NCBI GenBank assembly: GCA_002482885.1
Contig: DLGW01000024.1
Coordinates: 1 to 64,000 of the forward strand
Length of the DNA stretch: 64,000 nt
Source: Flavobacteriaceae bacterium UBA7684
GTDB taxonomy: Bacteria; Bacteroidota; Bacteroidia; Flavobacteriales; Flavobacteriaceae
Direction of reading: 5' to 3'
Of the stretch, positions 18,549 to 27,391 are shown piece by piece (the stretch's first letter is position 1; every line of letters begins with the position of its first letter). The notes under the pieces were generated by a model. That model ran no database searches and was not told the origin of the DNA. It worked only from the letters and a program-made list of their open reading frames with translations. The position numbers and the translations under genes are program-made.

Positions 18549-21500
18549 TTTTTGTAAACTAACTTTAAAAAATTATTAAATCTATTACCAAAGTTGTATG
18601 ACATTCCAAGTCCATTTTGGTTAAAATCATAATTAAAAAAATATGACCCAATACTATTTGAATACTTATCTTGAGGATTAAATGCACTATGAGTTGGGTC
18701 TTTACCAAACCAACCAGCTATTTTTTGTACTATTTCGGCTCCAAGTCCATTTACCTGACCCATACCATAACCAACTACAACAACGTGTCTCATATCCATT
18801 ACTTTATTATCATAAGGATTTATAACATATCGATAACCATCAACTGGACCTTTAGGTAATCCAAAATCGTCAACTCCGTTTTCTAAAGCAATTTTCTCTT
18901 GAGGCCAATTTCCATATTTCTTCACCCATTTTTCTAAAGTTATTGCTTCTTTTCTGTGTTGTTGCAAAGGATCTTTCTGCATCATCCTATCAATCGCAGA
19001 ATATACCTTCTTCCCCGCATGATTCAGCAAACTAACTGTAAGTCCAATAGCAGCACCTTCCCAAAAATTACCTCCTTGTAAACGGCTGGTAACACCACCC
19101 GCAACGGAACCAAATAAAGCTTGCCCACCAATACTGCTTCCAAAATCACCCGTCATGGCAAAACCACCTGATGCAATACTGGTTAAAGCAGCCGTTACAA
19201 ACGATTGCTCAAAATTACCCCCACTTACGCCTTGTATTATACCCTGAGCTATACCGTGCATTACTGCTTGTGGTATACTAAGCATAAGCGTAATTTGGGT
19301 TTGCGACAGCGTTTGTGTTGCTGTACAAATAGCCGTATTGGCACTGCCGATAACCCCGCCAATACCCGCACTTGCCGCACCACTTACAGCCCCCACCAAA
19401 ATACTTTTGGTTAAACCGCCCCAAGTAATGGCAGTACCATTGTAAAGCGATAAACCTACATAAGTAACCCCGCCAATTATAGCCCCAACAACCATAGCAG
19501 TGACGATTGTTGCTGAAACAGGCTCAACTACATTTCCAGTATAATCCACATACATTAACGGATTATTTAATGCATAGGCGTAGCGGTTGTAATGTTGAGG
19601 ATCGCTAGGATCAGCAATAAGCGCATCTGGAGATAAGAACGTGTGTAAAATAGGGTCATAAATTCGGGCATTCATGTGAATAATACCTACCGAGAAAAAA
19701 TGCTCGTGACCAGTATATCCTCGGTCTGTCAGTAATTCAAAATCAACATTGTTGAACGTGGCTGGATTTACTTCAACATTGTTTTTGAAACATTTTTTTA
19801 GTAACCCCCACGGGTCATATTGTCTTCTTTCTTTAATAACCCCTCCATTACCCGAAATGGCTAAAATAGTACCCTGATAATCCCTGTGTAAATATAAATA
19901 TTCTTGGGTGCTTGGGGTGTAGCTACCGCCAGTAATTGTATATGTTTTTTGCAGGGCTACACCTGCATCATAAGGAGAACCAGCTATGTAAGTAATAAAT
20001 TCTAAACTTTGGTTAGGACGTTCTATAACTTCTACTGCGGTAATACCAGAGTAATATTTGGTTTTGGTAACTGCACCCGCTTCCGTCATAATATCAGACT
20101 TGCTGCGACTGTTGCTTAGGTTATATTCAAAATTTACCTTACCACGGTTTGCTTCTGTAATAGTTATAGGGTTTTTAAGCATATCATAAACAACCGTTTG
20201 TGGTGTGCGGTTGGTATAGAATGTATTCCCAGTACTATTAAGGGTTGCCGACTTTTTTCGATAACGATTACTGGTTTCGTAATTGTAAGTACCTACTAAA
20301 TCGTTAGCTTTTATTCTACCGTCGTTTTCGTAGGTAGTGCTAGTGGTACCTGTTGGATCTGTCCAAGATCTTAGCCTATCTTGAGTATCGTAAGTGAAGC
20401 TTTCGTTCCAGCTTAAAACACCTGCAATATTGTTTTTGCGATATTCAAGTGTTCCTTTTATAGCATTAAACTTGTATTCTGCGTTTAGGGCTGTTGTGGA
20501 AGCGGTAGCATGTTTTACTGTATCAAAATAACCATAAGTGTCGTATGTATTGGTTATTTGCATGCCATTACCAAAGGTTGCGGTAAGTGCTTGCATTTTT
20601 TCGTTAACGGTGTTCAGTTTCCATAATACGGCATTGGTGCTAGCATCTTTAAATTGGTCAATCATACCATTATAGCTATTATAGCCATATTCAATGGTGT
20701 TGTTGCCGTTATTTACACTACTGTTATTGGTTAGATAAGAATAGGTGTTTTCTTTTAAAGTTCTTCCGAAGGTATCATAAGAAAACGTTTTTTTATGCGT
20801 AAGGTTATTGGGTGTTTGCTCGGTAACGCTATTAATTTTATAATTCGGATAGTAGGTATAGTTATACACGAATGTTTTACCGTTTATCGTACCTGTTTCA
20901 CTAGTTATAAATCCTTTTGAATCATATTTATAATCACTGGTCTGACTAGTGTTTTGACCCGTTCCTGTTTTTTTGATTAATTTTCCAGTTGGTGAATACT
21001 CATAAGTTATTTTTCCAGTAGGGGTAACTTCTGTGAGCAATTCTCCAAAATTATTATAAGTTTTGGTGTAAGCCGTATTACTTACAGAGGGGTCTTGCAT
21101 ATATATTTGTCTGCCCCAACCATCGTATTTTAAGGTTATTTTATGATTTCCGTAAATGGTTTCTTTAAGGTTTCCATTGGCGTAATAAGTGTATTTTAAG
21201 GTTTCCCCATTGGTAACCTGCTCTATTTTGTTACCACTAGCATCGGTAGTGGTTTTGATGGTTTTATTAACATCTACAGTTGTAGAGGAAAGTCCGTTGT
21301 AGGTAATTTTAATTACTTTGTTTGTATTTAACCACTGCTCAAATGGACGATTAAGGTAATCGTAGAAAATCACGCTGCTCATTTTCGCGGAAGAATCATA
21401 TTCGGAGGAAGTTGGATTGACATCAAGATAAGGCTCTGTTTCTAAAAATTTTCTTCCAAGAAAATCATATACAACATATTTTGAAATAAAAGAACCTTCC

Positions 21501-24500
21501 GCTAGTCCGCGGTTGGTGGTTTTAAACACTTGTCCATAAACATCATAAAATACCCGACTAAAATCTCCGGGCGTATTACTTGTAGTAGTAACATAATAAC
21601 CTCCTGAAAAACGGATGTATTCAAAATTTTGAATCTGCGCAGTTGCGGAAGCTCCTGTAATGGTATTAGTGATTAATTTACCCCAATTGTCAAATACCGA
21701 TTTGGTTTCTACGCCTAAATAGTTTTTGCTGTACGTCTGTTGACCTAGCTTGTTGTATTCAAAAGTAGTTTCATAACCTTCGTTATCTGTTTTTTTGATT
21801 ACAAAACGCCCGTTTGCATCGTATGTGTCCGTTACTTTTCGGCTGGTAACCCCCGATGCTGAAATGGTTTTTTGAGTTACATTTCCAAAGGCATCATACA
21901 CATAATCGGTATTGACATAATCGGTATTATGTCCCTTCTTTTGTGTTTGTTTAACTAAATTAGGGGATGTAGTGTCGTAAATATATTTTTCTTCGGAGGT
22001 AAAAGTATCATTATAAGCACTTACGGATTCATTTTTCTGAATCAATTTTCCTATGCAATAATTTTTATCTGTTGCAGTGGCATTATTTAGATAGGTGTTT
22101 TGTACCGTTGTAGTTGTAACTCCATCATTTGAAATGTTTTTGGTGATGTTTTCAAAATCATCGTATTCAAAAGAGTTTTCGGAGTATGTTCCTGTTATTA
22201 GGTCTTTAGTAGATGTTTTGGTAATACGCAAAGCACTTACTTTATTGGCTTTGTCAACCTTTGCATAATGGTAATCTTTCCGAACTAAATAATCATTTGT
22301 GGTGGCTTTATCGGTTTTGGCCACACTTTGTAAGAATAATGTGTTAAAATGTCCATTATTATCAGTGGCTGTAAAGCCTGGTTTTAACACTATGGAGTTT
22401 GCTGCTTTAGCGCTATAGACTCCGTTAACTGGTGCGTTTAAAGTTAATTCTTTGGGTTGTGGATTATCTGTGCCTTCAATATTTGAATTGGAAATACTAT
22501 GGGTTTTAGAGGTGAATTCTCGTACCACTGCACCATTTAATTGTGGATTGGTAACGCTTATTGACCAAATTTTGTCAGTATTTGGGTCACTGTGCCAACT
22601 GCTACGCGCTACTTTTTTAAAACCTAATACGCCTAATCCTTGGGAATGGGTTACTAAACCAAAGTATTTAAAATCTTGAATCTTGACTTGATTATTTAGG
22701 TTTTTTGCAGTAGCTGTTAATCTGTCTACCACATTCATGGTAGGTACTTTTATTAATTCTGCGTAAGGATAAGTTTCGGAATTAGAGGAGTAATAAATGT
22801 CGTTTACATCGCCTAAATCGGTACTAGGTAGTAGCTTTTTATAAGAAATTTCTTGTTCGATTTCACCCCCTGCTTCGGTAACTTTAACTAACGTAGCTTC
22901 TCTAGATAAGTCTTTGTTGAAATTGCCTTTCCAAACTTGCGTTCCTTGTATAAATACAAAATTGTTGTAAGCGCTGTGGTTTTTATAATTACCAATTAAT
23001 AAATCAATGGGTTGTGAATAACCGTATTTTGAATGAACAGTTATTTCAATTTTATCAGAGAAAATAGGTTTAGCATTTAAACTTCCTATATTTATTTTTA
23101 CTCTAAAATGTCCTCTTCCATCTCTATCACATCCATCCCCTGATGGTTTAATACATAAAGTTTCATATTCTTGAATAATAAAATCACTTTTACCATCTTT
23201 ATCTAAATCTGCTGCTCGGTAGCTTTTGTTTCGTGTTCTATTTGTGGTTGCAGCACCAGACCAGTTGGGTTGATATAGCTCAAAATCAGGATAAGAAATT
23301 TTTTCAAAACTTTTGCCCGTCGATTGATAAAGAGTCCAGTTAGAAGAACTATCGGCTTCCGGAATCATAATATCAGTTTTGCTATCTCCGTTAAAATCAC
23401 CAAAAACAATTTGTTTATTTGGTTCGTATTCAGGAAAACTTTCACCTCCCCCTAAAAAATCTACAGTTGTTCCAGAGTCTAAGGATAGTTGTTCAAAGCC
23501 AATAACAACGTAGGTTTTGTTCTCGTTTATTGTTAATAAATCTGATTTTCCATCACCGTTGAAATCAATAATATAATCTTTAGCGGTAGTAGAACCTACC
23601 ATGTTGAGTTTTACAAAACCATTTTCTCCTAGGGTTTGCGAAGTATTGGGGTTTAAGTCTAATAAATAATATTCTGTACCATCATTTATGATTTTTGTTT
23701 CACATTCTGTGGTAGAGTTCGCATTCCCATCTTGCTTAGTAATTTTTTCAGTATAATAGCGTTCATTTATTGTTCGAGATATTAATACCTCGCTAATACC
23801 ATCTCCATTAAAATCACCTTCAAGATATTCATTTGTATTTTTAATTTTTGGTATAACACATTCTTCTACCCATGATTGAAATAGTTTAGATTGAGGAATG
23901 GTTATATGAGAATTCAAGTTTACATCATTATAAATAGTATTGTCAAATGGAAGCGTTTTAGATTGGTAATTTATTAAACCAGTTCTGTTGTTATAATTAC
24001 CTATTCTGAATTCAATTTCATCCAATCTTTCTTTAACTGTTACAATAGATTGAAACTGATTTAATTTATTATTTAATAATGTATTTGCCGTAAAATATTT
24101 TGCTCCTAAACTAAAAGGTATTCCTGTCCAATTACTTCCATTATCGATAGGGTTTAAGTACAGATTATCATCTGTAATAAAATCTTGTTCGCCATTGCCG
24201 TCAAAATCGCCACTTAGTTTTACGTTTACCAAATCACTATTGGTTACACCGTCATATCTATTTATTTGTGCAAAACCGTCATCAGTATTATCATATTCAA
24301 AAACTATTGGGTTGGCTTTCTCGGTTGCACCATTTTCTTCAGTTATGCTTATTACGCGTTCGTAATTGCCAGAAACTGTTTCGTGCTTTAAGGTATATTT
24401 TCTAAATAACTCCCCACCAGTAAATACATTTACCTCACTTAGTATTTTGTTGACTTCTATTTTTGTGTTGTTATAATTCAGATAAGAATATTCGGATCTT

Positions 24501-25240
24501 AACTTATTTTTGTATTCAAAGACTATTTTGTTTTCATAACCAGATGCCACGTTGGTATTATTGCCCCAACTGATTGTTTTAATACGTTGGGTATTGTTTT
24601 CGATTTCGTAGGTGTAATCTATATAATTGCCTTGTGGGTCAATCCAACGGTTAATCATCCAGTTCATTAGACCCTTTGAGTCTATTGTATTGCCATAATA
24701 TGCTTTGGAGCCATCAACAAAAGTAACCGTAAAGCTTTCTGGAGCAGAGTTTTTAACAGAATTAGGTACGGTACAATTGGAATATATACAATCTTCTAAA
24801 GATTTATGCCAAAAAGTCCCAGAAGATTCAATTTTAAGATTGGTATAATTTTCGGTTTGATAGGTGGTTCCTGATGCGCCATAAATCCCATTTTTTTCTA
24901 TTAGTCGTTGACCATCTAGGGCAAAACGATCTAAATTATCAAAATCAACGGGGTCTAATACGCCATCAATATCTATTCTTGAAGATACACGGCTTATAGA
25001 TGAAATTCCTACAAGGTTCCAACCCATACCTGCTAAGCCTTGTACGCTGGCGCCGTTATAGGTTATAGCTAATTGTGGGGCTACCTCTTTAATGCCTGGG
25101 GGTAATGCTATGGGGACTTTGTAAGTTGCCGTACCTGAATTCGAAATTTGTAATTCGCCCTTGGTGTCAGGTGTAAAAGTTTGTGCTTCGGTTCTAAGAA
25201 TAGCAAGAATTAAAACAACGAGTATGTATATGTTTTTCAT
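18545..25240 (-). CDS. SpvB/TcdB-type Rhs giant protein
   Basis: The protein has 2231 residues. The order is: signal peptide (1-19); SpvB/TcaC N-terminal domain (~20-330); five VCBS/FG-GAP-like calcium motifs (DFDGNGEQD, DFNGDGISE, DFNGDGKSD, DFNGDSKTD, DLDKDGKSD, ~340-690); TcdB-like middle (~700-930); a coathanger-type NSIVLKPGF motif (~943); YD/Rhs repeats (~1030-1770); Rhs core (RDYQGTILA to ARIYDPILHTFLSPD, ~1790-1900). Then come a Gly/Ala-rich hydrophobic stretch (~1903-2080) and a ~145-residue end domain. Rhs shells usually encapsulate a C-terminal effector. It has no T9SS sorting domain; a small T9SS protein is encoded 4 bp upstream. The end domain is unassigned. Confidence 0.9.
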   Translation of the reverse strand: MKNIYILVVLILAILRTEAQTFTPDTKGELQISNSGTATYKVPIALPPGIKEVAPQLAITYNGASVQGLAGMGWNLVGISSISRVSSRIDIDGVLDPVDFDNLDRFALDGQRLIEKNGIYGASGTTYQTENYTNLKIESSGTFWHKSLEDCIYSNCTVPNSVKNSAPESFTVTFVDGSKAYYGNTIDSKGLMNWMINRWIDPQGNYIDYTYEIENNTQRIKTISWGNNTNVASGYENKIVFEYKNKLRSEYSYLNYNNTKIEVNKILSEVNVFTGGELFRKYTLKHETVSGNYERVISITEENGATEKANPIVFEYDNTDDGFAQINRYDGVTNSDLVNVKLSGDFDGNGEQDFITDDNLYLNPIDNGSNWTGIPFSLGAKYFTANTLLNNKLNQFQSIVTVKERLDEIEFRIGNYNNRTGLINYQSKTLPFDNTIYNDVNLNSHITIPQSKLFQSWVEECVIPKIKNTNEYLEGDFNGDGISEVLISRTINERYYTEKITKQDGNANSTTECETKIINDGTEYYLLDLNPNTSQTLGENGFVKLNMVGSTTAKDYIIDFNGDGKSDLLTINENKTYVVIGFEQLSLDSGTTVDFLGGGESFPEYEPNKQIVFGDFNGDSKTDIMIPEADSSSNWTLYQSTGKSFEKISYPDFELYQPNWSGAATTNRTRNKSYRAADLDKDGKSDFIIQEYETLCIKPSGDGCDRDGRGHFRVKINIGSLNAKPIFSDKIEITVHSKYGYSQPIDLLIGNYKNHSAYNNFVFIQGTQVWKGNFNKDLSREATLVKVTEAGGEIEQEISYKKLLPSTDLGDVNDIYYSSNSETYPYAELIKVPTMNVVDRLTATAKNLNNQVKIQDFKYFGLVTHSQGLGVLGFKKVARSSWHSDPNTDKIWSISVTNPQLNGAVVREFTSKTHSISNSNIEGTDNPQPKELTLNAPVNGVYSAKAANSIVLKPGFTATDNNGHFNTLFLQSVAKTDKATTNDYLVRKDYHYAKVDKANKVSALRITKTSTKDLITGTYSENSFEYDDFENITKNISNDGVTTTTVQNTYLNNATATDKNYCIGKLIQKNESVSAYNDTFTSEEKYIYDTTSPNLVKQTQKKGHNTDYVNTDYVYDAFGNVTQKTISASGVTSRKVTDTYDANGRFVIKKTDNEGYETTFEYNKLGQQTYSKNYLGVETKSVFDNWGKLITNTITGASATAQIQNFEYIRFSGGYYVTTTSNTPGDFSRVFYDVYGQVFKTTNRGLAEGSFISKYVVYDFLGRKFLETEPYLDVNPTSSEYDSSAKMSSVIFYDYLNRPFEQWLNTNKVIKITYNGLSSTTVDVNKTIKTTTDASGNKIEQVTNGETLKYTYYANGNLKETIYGNHKITLKYDGWGRQIYMQDPSVSNTAYTKTYNNFGELLTEVTPTGKITYEYSPTGKLIKKTGTGQNTSQTSDYKYDSKGFITSETGTINGKTFVYNYTYYPNYKINSVTEQTPNNLTHKKTFSYDTFGRTLKENTYSYLTNNSSVNNGNNTIEYGYNSYNGMIDQFKDASTNAVLWKLNTVNEKMQALTATFGNGMQITNTYDTYGYFDTVKHATASTTALNAEYKFNAIKGTLEYRKNNIAGVLSWNESFTYDTQDRLRSWTDPTGTTSTTYENDGRIKANDLVGTYNYETSNRYRKKSATLNSTGNTFYTNRTPQTVVYDMLKNPITITEANRGKVNFEYNLSNSRSKSDIMTEAGAVTKTKYYSGITAVEVIERPNQSLEFITYIAGSPYDAGVALQKTYTITGGSYTPSTQEYLYLHRDYQGTILAISGNGGVIKERRQYDPWGLLKKCFKNNVEVNPATFNNVDFELLTDRGYTGHEHFFSVGIIHMNARIYDPILHTFLSPDALIADPSDPQHYNRYAYALNNPLMYVDYTGNVVEPVSATIVTAMVVGAIIGGVTYVGLSLYNGTAITWGGLTKSILVGAVSGAASAGIGGVIGSANTAICTATQTLSQTQITLMLSIPQAVMHGIAQGIIQGVSGGNFEQSFVTAALTSIASGGFAMTGDFGSSIGGQALFGSVAGGVTSRLQGGNFWEGAAIGLTVSLLNHAGKKVYSAIDRMMQKDPLQQHRKEAITLEKWVKKYGNWPQEKIALENGVDDFGLPKGPVDGYRYVINPYDNKVMDMRHVVVVGYGMGQVNGLGAEIVQKIAGWFGKDPTHSAFNPQDKYSNSIGSYFFNYDFNQNGLGMSYNFGNRFNNFLKLVYKK

Positions 25241-25244
25241 ACCT

Positions 25245-25703
25245 CTATTCTTTTATAATTTTGAATGTTTTTTCATTCCCGTCATTAAATTGCATCATCA
25301 CTAAATATACTCCAGATGGTAAACTGCCAAAATGGATAGTTTGTAGTTTTAATTCATCTGTGTTAGGATAAGATCTTATAAATGTTCCAGTGGAGGTAAA
25401 AACTGTAATAGAGGTTACCTTTTTATTATCGATTAATTCCCATTTTAGATAAAGCTCCTCTTGTACTGGGTTGGGATAATAGGTTATTTGGTCTGATTGG
25501 GTTGTTTCAAGCGGGATAAAATCTTCTTCTGTAGTCTCCGTAAGTGTTTTACTGGCAGTTGTAGTTGAGCAATTTATACAGATGAGTTTTCTTTCGGTTT
25601 GATTACCCGAATTGTCATAGGAAAACTCAATGGTTTTATCTTGAGAATATAGTTGAACTACTGATGCTAACAGCAAAACTATAAGTAGTTTTTTTGAAGT
25701 CAT
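25245..25703 (-). CDS. Small T9SS-sorted protein with a YD-like segment, partner of the Rhs gene
   Basis: The protein has 152 residues. A signal peptide (~1-20, ending LYSQ) is followed by a short segment resembling one YD/Rhs repeat (FSYDNSGNQTERKLICINC, with two Cys). A linker and a T9SS type A sorting domain (ITYYPNPVQEELYLKW to the final FKIIKE) complete it. Almost the whole mature protein is linker plus sorting signal. It ends 4 bp before the Rhs gene start, so the two should be co-expressed. I infer that it could pair with the Rhs shell and supply the T9SS address that the giant lacks. Confidence 0.8.
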   Translation of the reverse strand: MTSKKLLIVLLLASVVQLYSQDKTIEFSYDNSGNQTERKLICINCSTTTASKTLTETTEEDFIPLETTQSDQITYYPNPVQEELYLKWELIDNKKVTSITVFTSTGTFIRSYPNTDELKLQTIHFGSLPSGVYLVMMQFNDGNEKTFKIIKE

Positions 25704-25752
25704 TTTTTTATTGATAAACTGGGTGAATATTTATTTAGGTACTAAAAAGATA

Positions 25753-27135
25753 TTATTGCTTATCTAGTAGTTTTTTAACCAAAGCTTTTAACTCCTCAAT
25801 TTCTTTTTGTTGTTGAATGGCGTACAACGTTAATTCTTCAATTTTTTCTTGTTGAATGGTAACGATATTTCCTAATTCCAGACCATTTTCTTTAATCTCT
25901 TTTGCGCTAGGTACATTAGGTAAATGACCATTTCTATTGATGAATTTTTCGACTTCTTTCAAAGGTTTTAATTGGTAGTTTTTGTTAAAAACATAATCAG
26001 CCCAATCGCTAGATAGTCTAACTCGTACTTCTTCGGTTAAAATGCCACCTTTAACAAATAGTTTATAAGCGGAAACATTGTCTGAGCCAACAGCGATTGG
26101 AGCAGTTTCAGTACCTATTAAAATTTTACCTTTTTTATCAATTAACATACGGACTTGTGAAGTGGGTTCGTTGTCTTGCGTTACAAACTTGATGTCGTTT
26201 GCTCCGCCGGTTCTTCCTTCATTAGTTAAAATTAAACTTCCAGATGTGCTTGCTCTTAGAGTTACATCTCCTTTTTTTGCAATGTTGGAATGATATCCAT
26301 CCCCCCCTGCTAAACCAAATTGTCCTGCTGCATTTATAGTTTTATTTGCAATTTCTAAGTGTTGTACGCTGCCATCTCCATTGCCTTCAATAATGACGCT
26401 TTTATTCGCTATTATTGAGAAATTGTTGTCTGATAATATCCAATTTGAAAAACTATTTCCTGCTAAAATTCTATTTGTTGAAACTTTCAAATCTCCACCT
26501 GCTATTTCAACTTTAGCTGTTGGGGTAGTTGTGCCAATACCCATGTTTCCAGAGTTATTGATGAAAATTCTTTGATTACCTGAACCATCACCAATGATTA
26601 CATGATTATTTAGATTAGAGGCACCTAGAATATTTGCCCCAATAATGGTGTTGTTATTTCCGTCAACATCATATCCTGCTTTATATCCGACAAATGTGTT
26701 ATTGCTATTTTTTATTCCTGATAATCCTAAATTATATCCTGAATATCCTCCGTAGGCGGTGTTAAAATCTCCTGTTTTATTGTTGTATAAAGAAGCAGTT
26801 CCTAAGGCAGAATTAAAATTTCCTGAAATATTGTTGTATAAGGCGGTATAGCCGATAGAATTATTTTGACTTCCCGTGGAGTTATTAATTAAGCAGGAGC
26901 GACCAATGGCGGTATTGTTTTTCCCTGTTGTGGTGTTTAACAAAGCATTGGCTCCGAAGGCATTGTTGTCCGACCCTGTAGTGATTTTGTTTAAAGTGTT
27001 CCCAATACCATTGTTTAAATTGATAGTAGCGGTGGAAGTAACTGTATTTGTTCCTGTAGAAGTGATTTTTACTTGAGCATTATTAATTCCAATAATAGCA
27101 AAGAATGACATTATTGACCATTTTAAATTTTTCAT
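25753..27135 (-). CDS. Secreted fibre-like protein with beta-roll repeats and C-terminal coiled coil
   Basis: The protein has 460 residues from the ATG at 27135, which opens a good signal peptide (MKNLKWSIMSFFAIIGINNAQ). Residues ~30-150 are tandem N-N-x-A-x-G repeats (NNAFGANALLN, NNTAIGRSCLIN, NNSIGYTALYN), like trimeric beta-roll fibre heads. A beta-rich stalk follows, then a conserved Bacteroidetes end (LKPLKEVEKFINRNGHLPNV) and a heptad coiled coil (~425-460). Annotations often call this type 'tail fibre', but there are no phage genes here. It is first in the operon with the T9SS protein and the Rhs giant, 49 bp ahead. Confidence 0.78.
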   Translation of the reverse strand: MKNLKWSIMSFFAIIGINNAQVKITSTGTNTVTSTATINLNNGIGNTLNKITTGSDNNAFGANALLNTTTGKNNTAIGRSCLINNSTGSQNNSIGYTALYNNISGNFNSALGTASLYNNKTGDFNTAYGGYSGYNLGLSGIKNSNNTFVGYKAGYDVDGNNNTIIGANILGASNLNNHVIIGDGSGNQRIFINNSGNMGIGTTTPTAKVEIAGGDLKVSTNRILAGNSFSNWILSDNNFSIIANKSVIIEGNGDGSVQHLEIANKTINAAGQFGLAGGDGYHSNIAKKGDVTLRASTSGSLILTNEGRTGGANDIKFVTQDNEPTSQVRMLIDKKGKILIGTETAPIAVGSDNVSAYKLFVKGGILTEEVRVRLSSDWADYVFNKNYQLKPLKEVEKFINRNGHLPNVPSAKEIKENGLELGNIVTIQQEKIEELTLYAIQQQKEIEELKALVKKLLDKQ

Positions 27136-27175
27136 AACTAGTTTTTTAATGATTGTTTTTGGGACCAATTTTTTG

Positions 27176-27206
27176 CTAAAGTAATTTGTCTGTTTATAAT
27201 GTACAA
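27176..27206 (-). promoter_or_regulatory. Promoter of the fibre-T9SS-Rhs operon
   Basis: On the minus strand, TTG (27204-27206) is followed after 20 bp by TACTTTAG (27176-27183), one mismatch from TAnnTTTG. It lies ~40 bp before the start at 27135. Direct repeats that could bind an activator lie 54-84 bp further upstream (27260-27291). Confidence 0.6.
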
Positions 27207-27242
27207 TCTGTTAAGAAGGAGACTTTTGTCTTAAAAATTCAA

Positions 27243-27347
27243 ATTGTTAATAACCAGAAATAAGTGGGCGATTTTAGTCATAAGTGGGCGAAACGCTTAA
27301 AATCGACTTTAAAAGCTGTTGATAAGTTTTTTTCTTTTTCGTGATAT
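27243..27347. repeat. Right copy of island-end repeat with 20-bp-spaced direct repeats
   Basis: It aligns with 15230-15330 in the same orientation. It contains two identical 12-mers, ATAAGTGGGCGA, at 27260-27271 and 27280-27291, a period of exactly 20 bp or about two helical turns. An inverted pair cgatttta / taaaatcg surrounds the second copy. The spacing and the position upstream of the operon promoter suggest an operator for a regulator that binds direct repeats. Confidence 0.7.
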
Positions 27348-27391
27348 TATAAAACCTAAAAAATCTTGAAGTAAATTAATAATTATCAAAC

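Noticed and set aside
25753..27135. Prophage tail-fibre gene marking a prophage
   Set aside because: There are no capsid, terminase, tail-tube, lysis or integrase genes nearby. The protein has a Sec signal peptide and heads a T9SS/Rhs operon, so it is a cell-envelope fibre, not a phage part.
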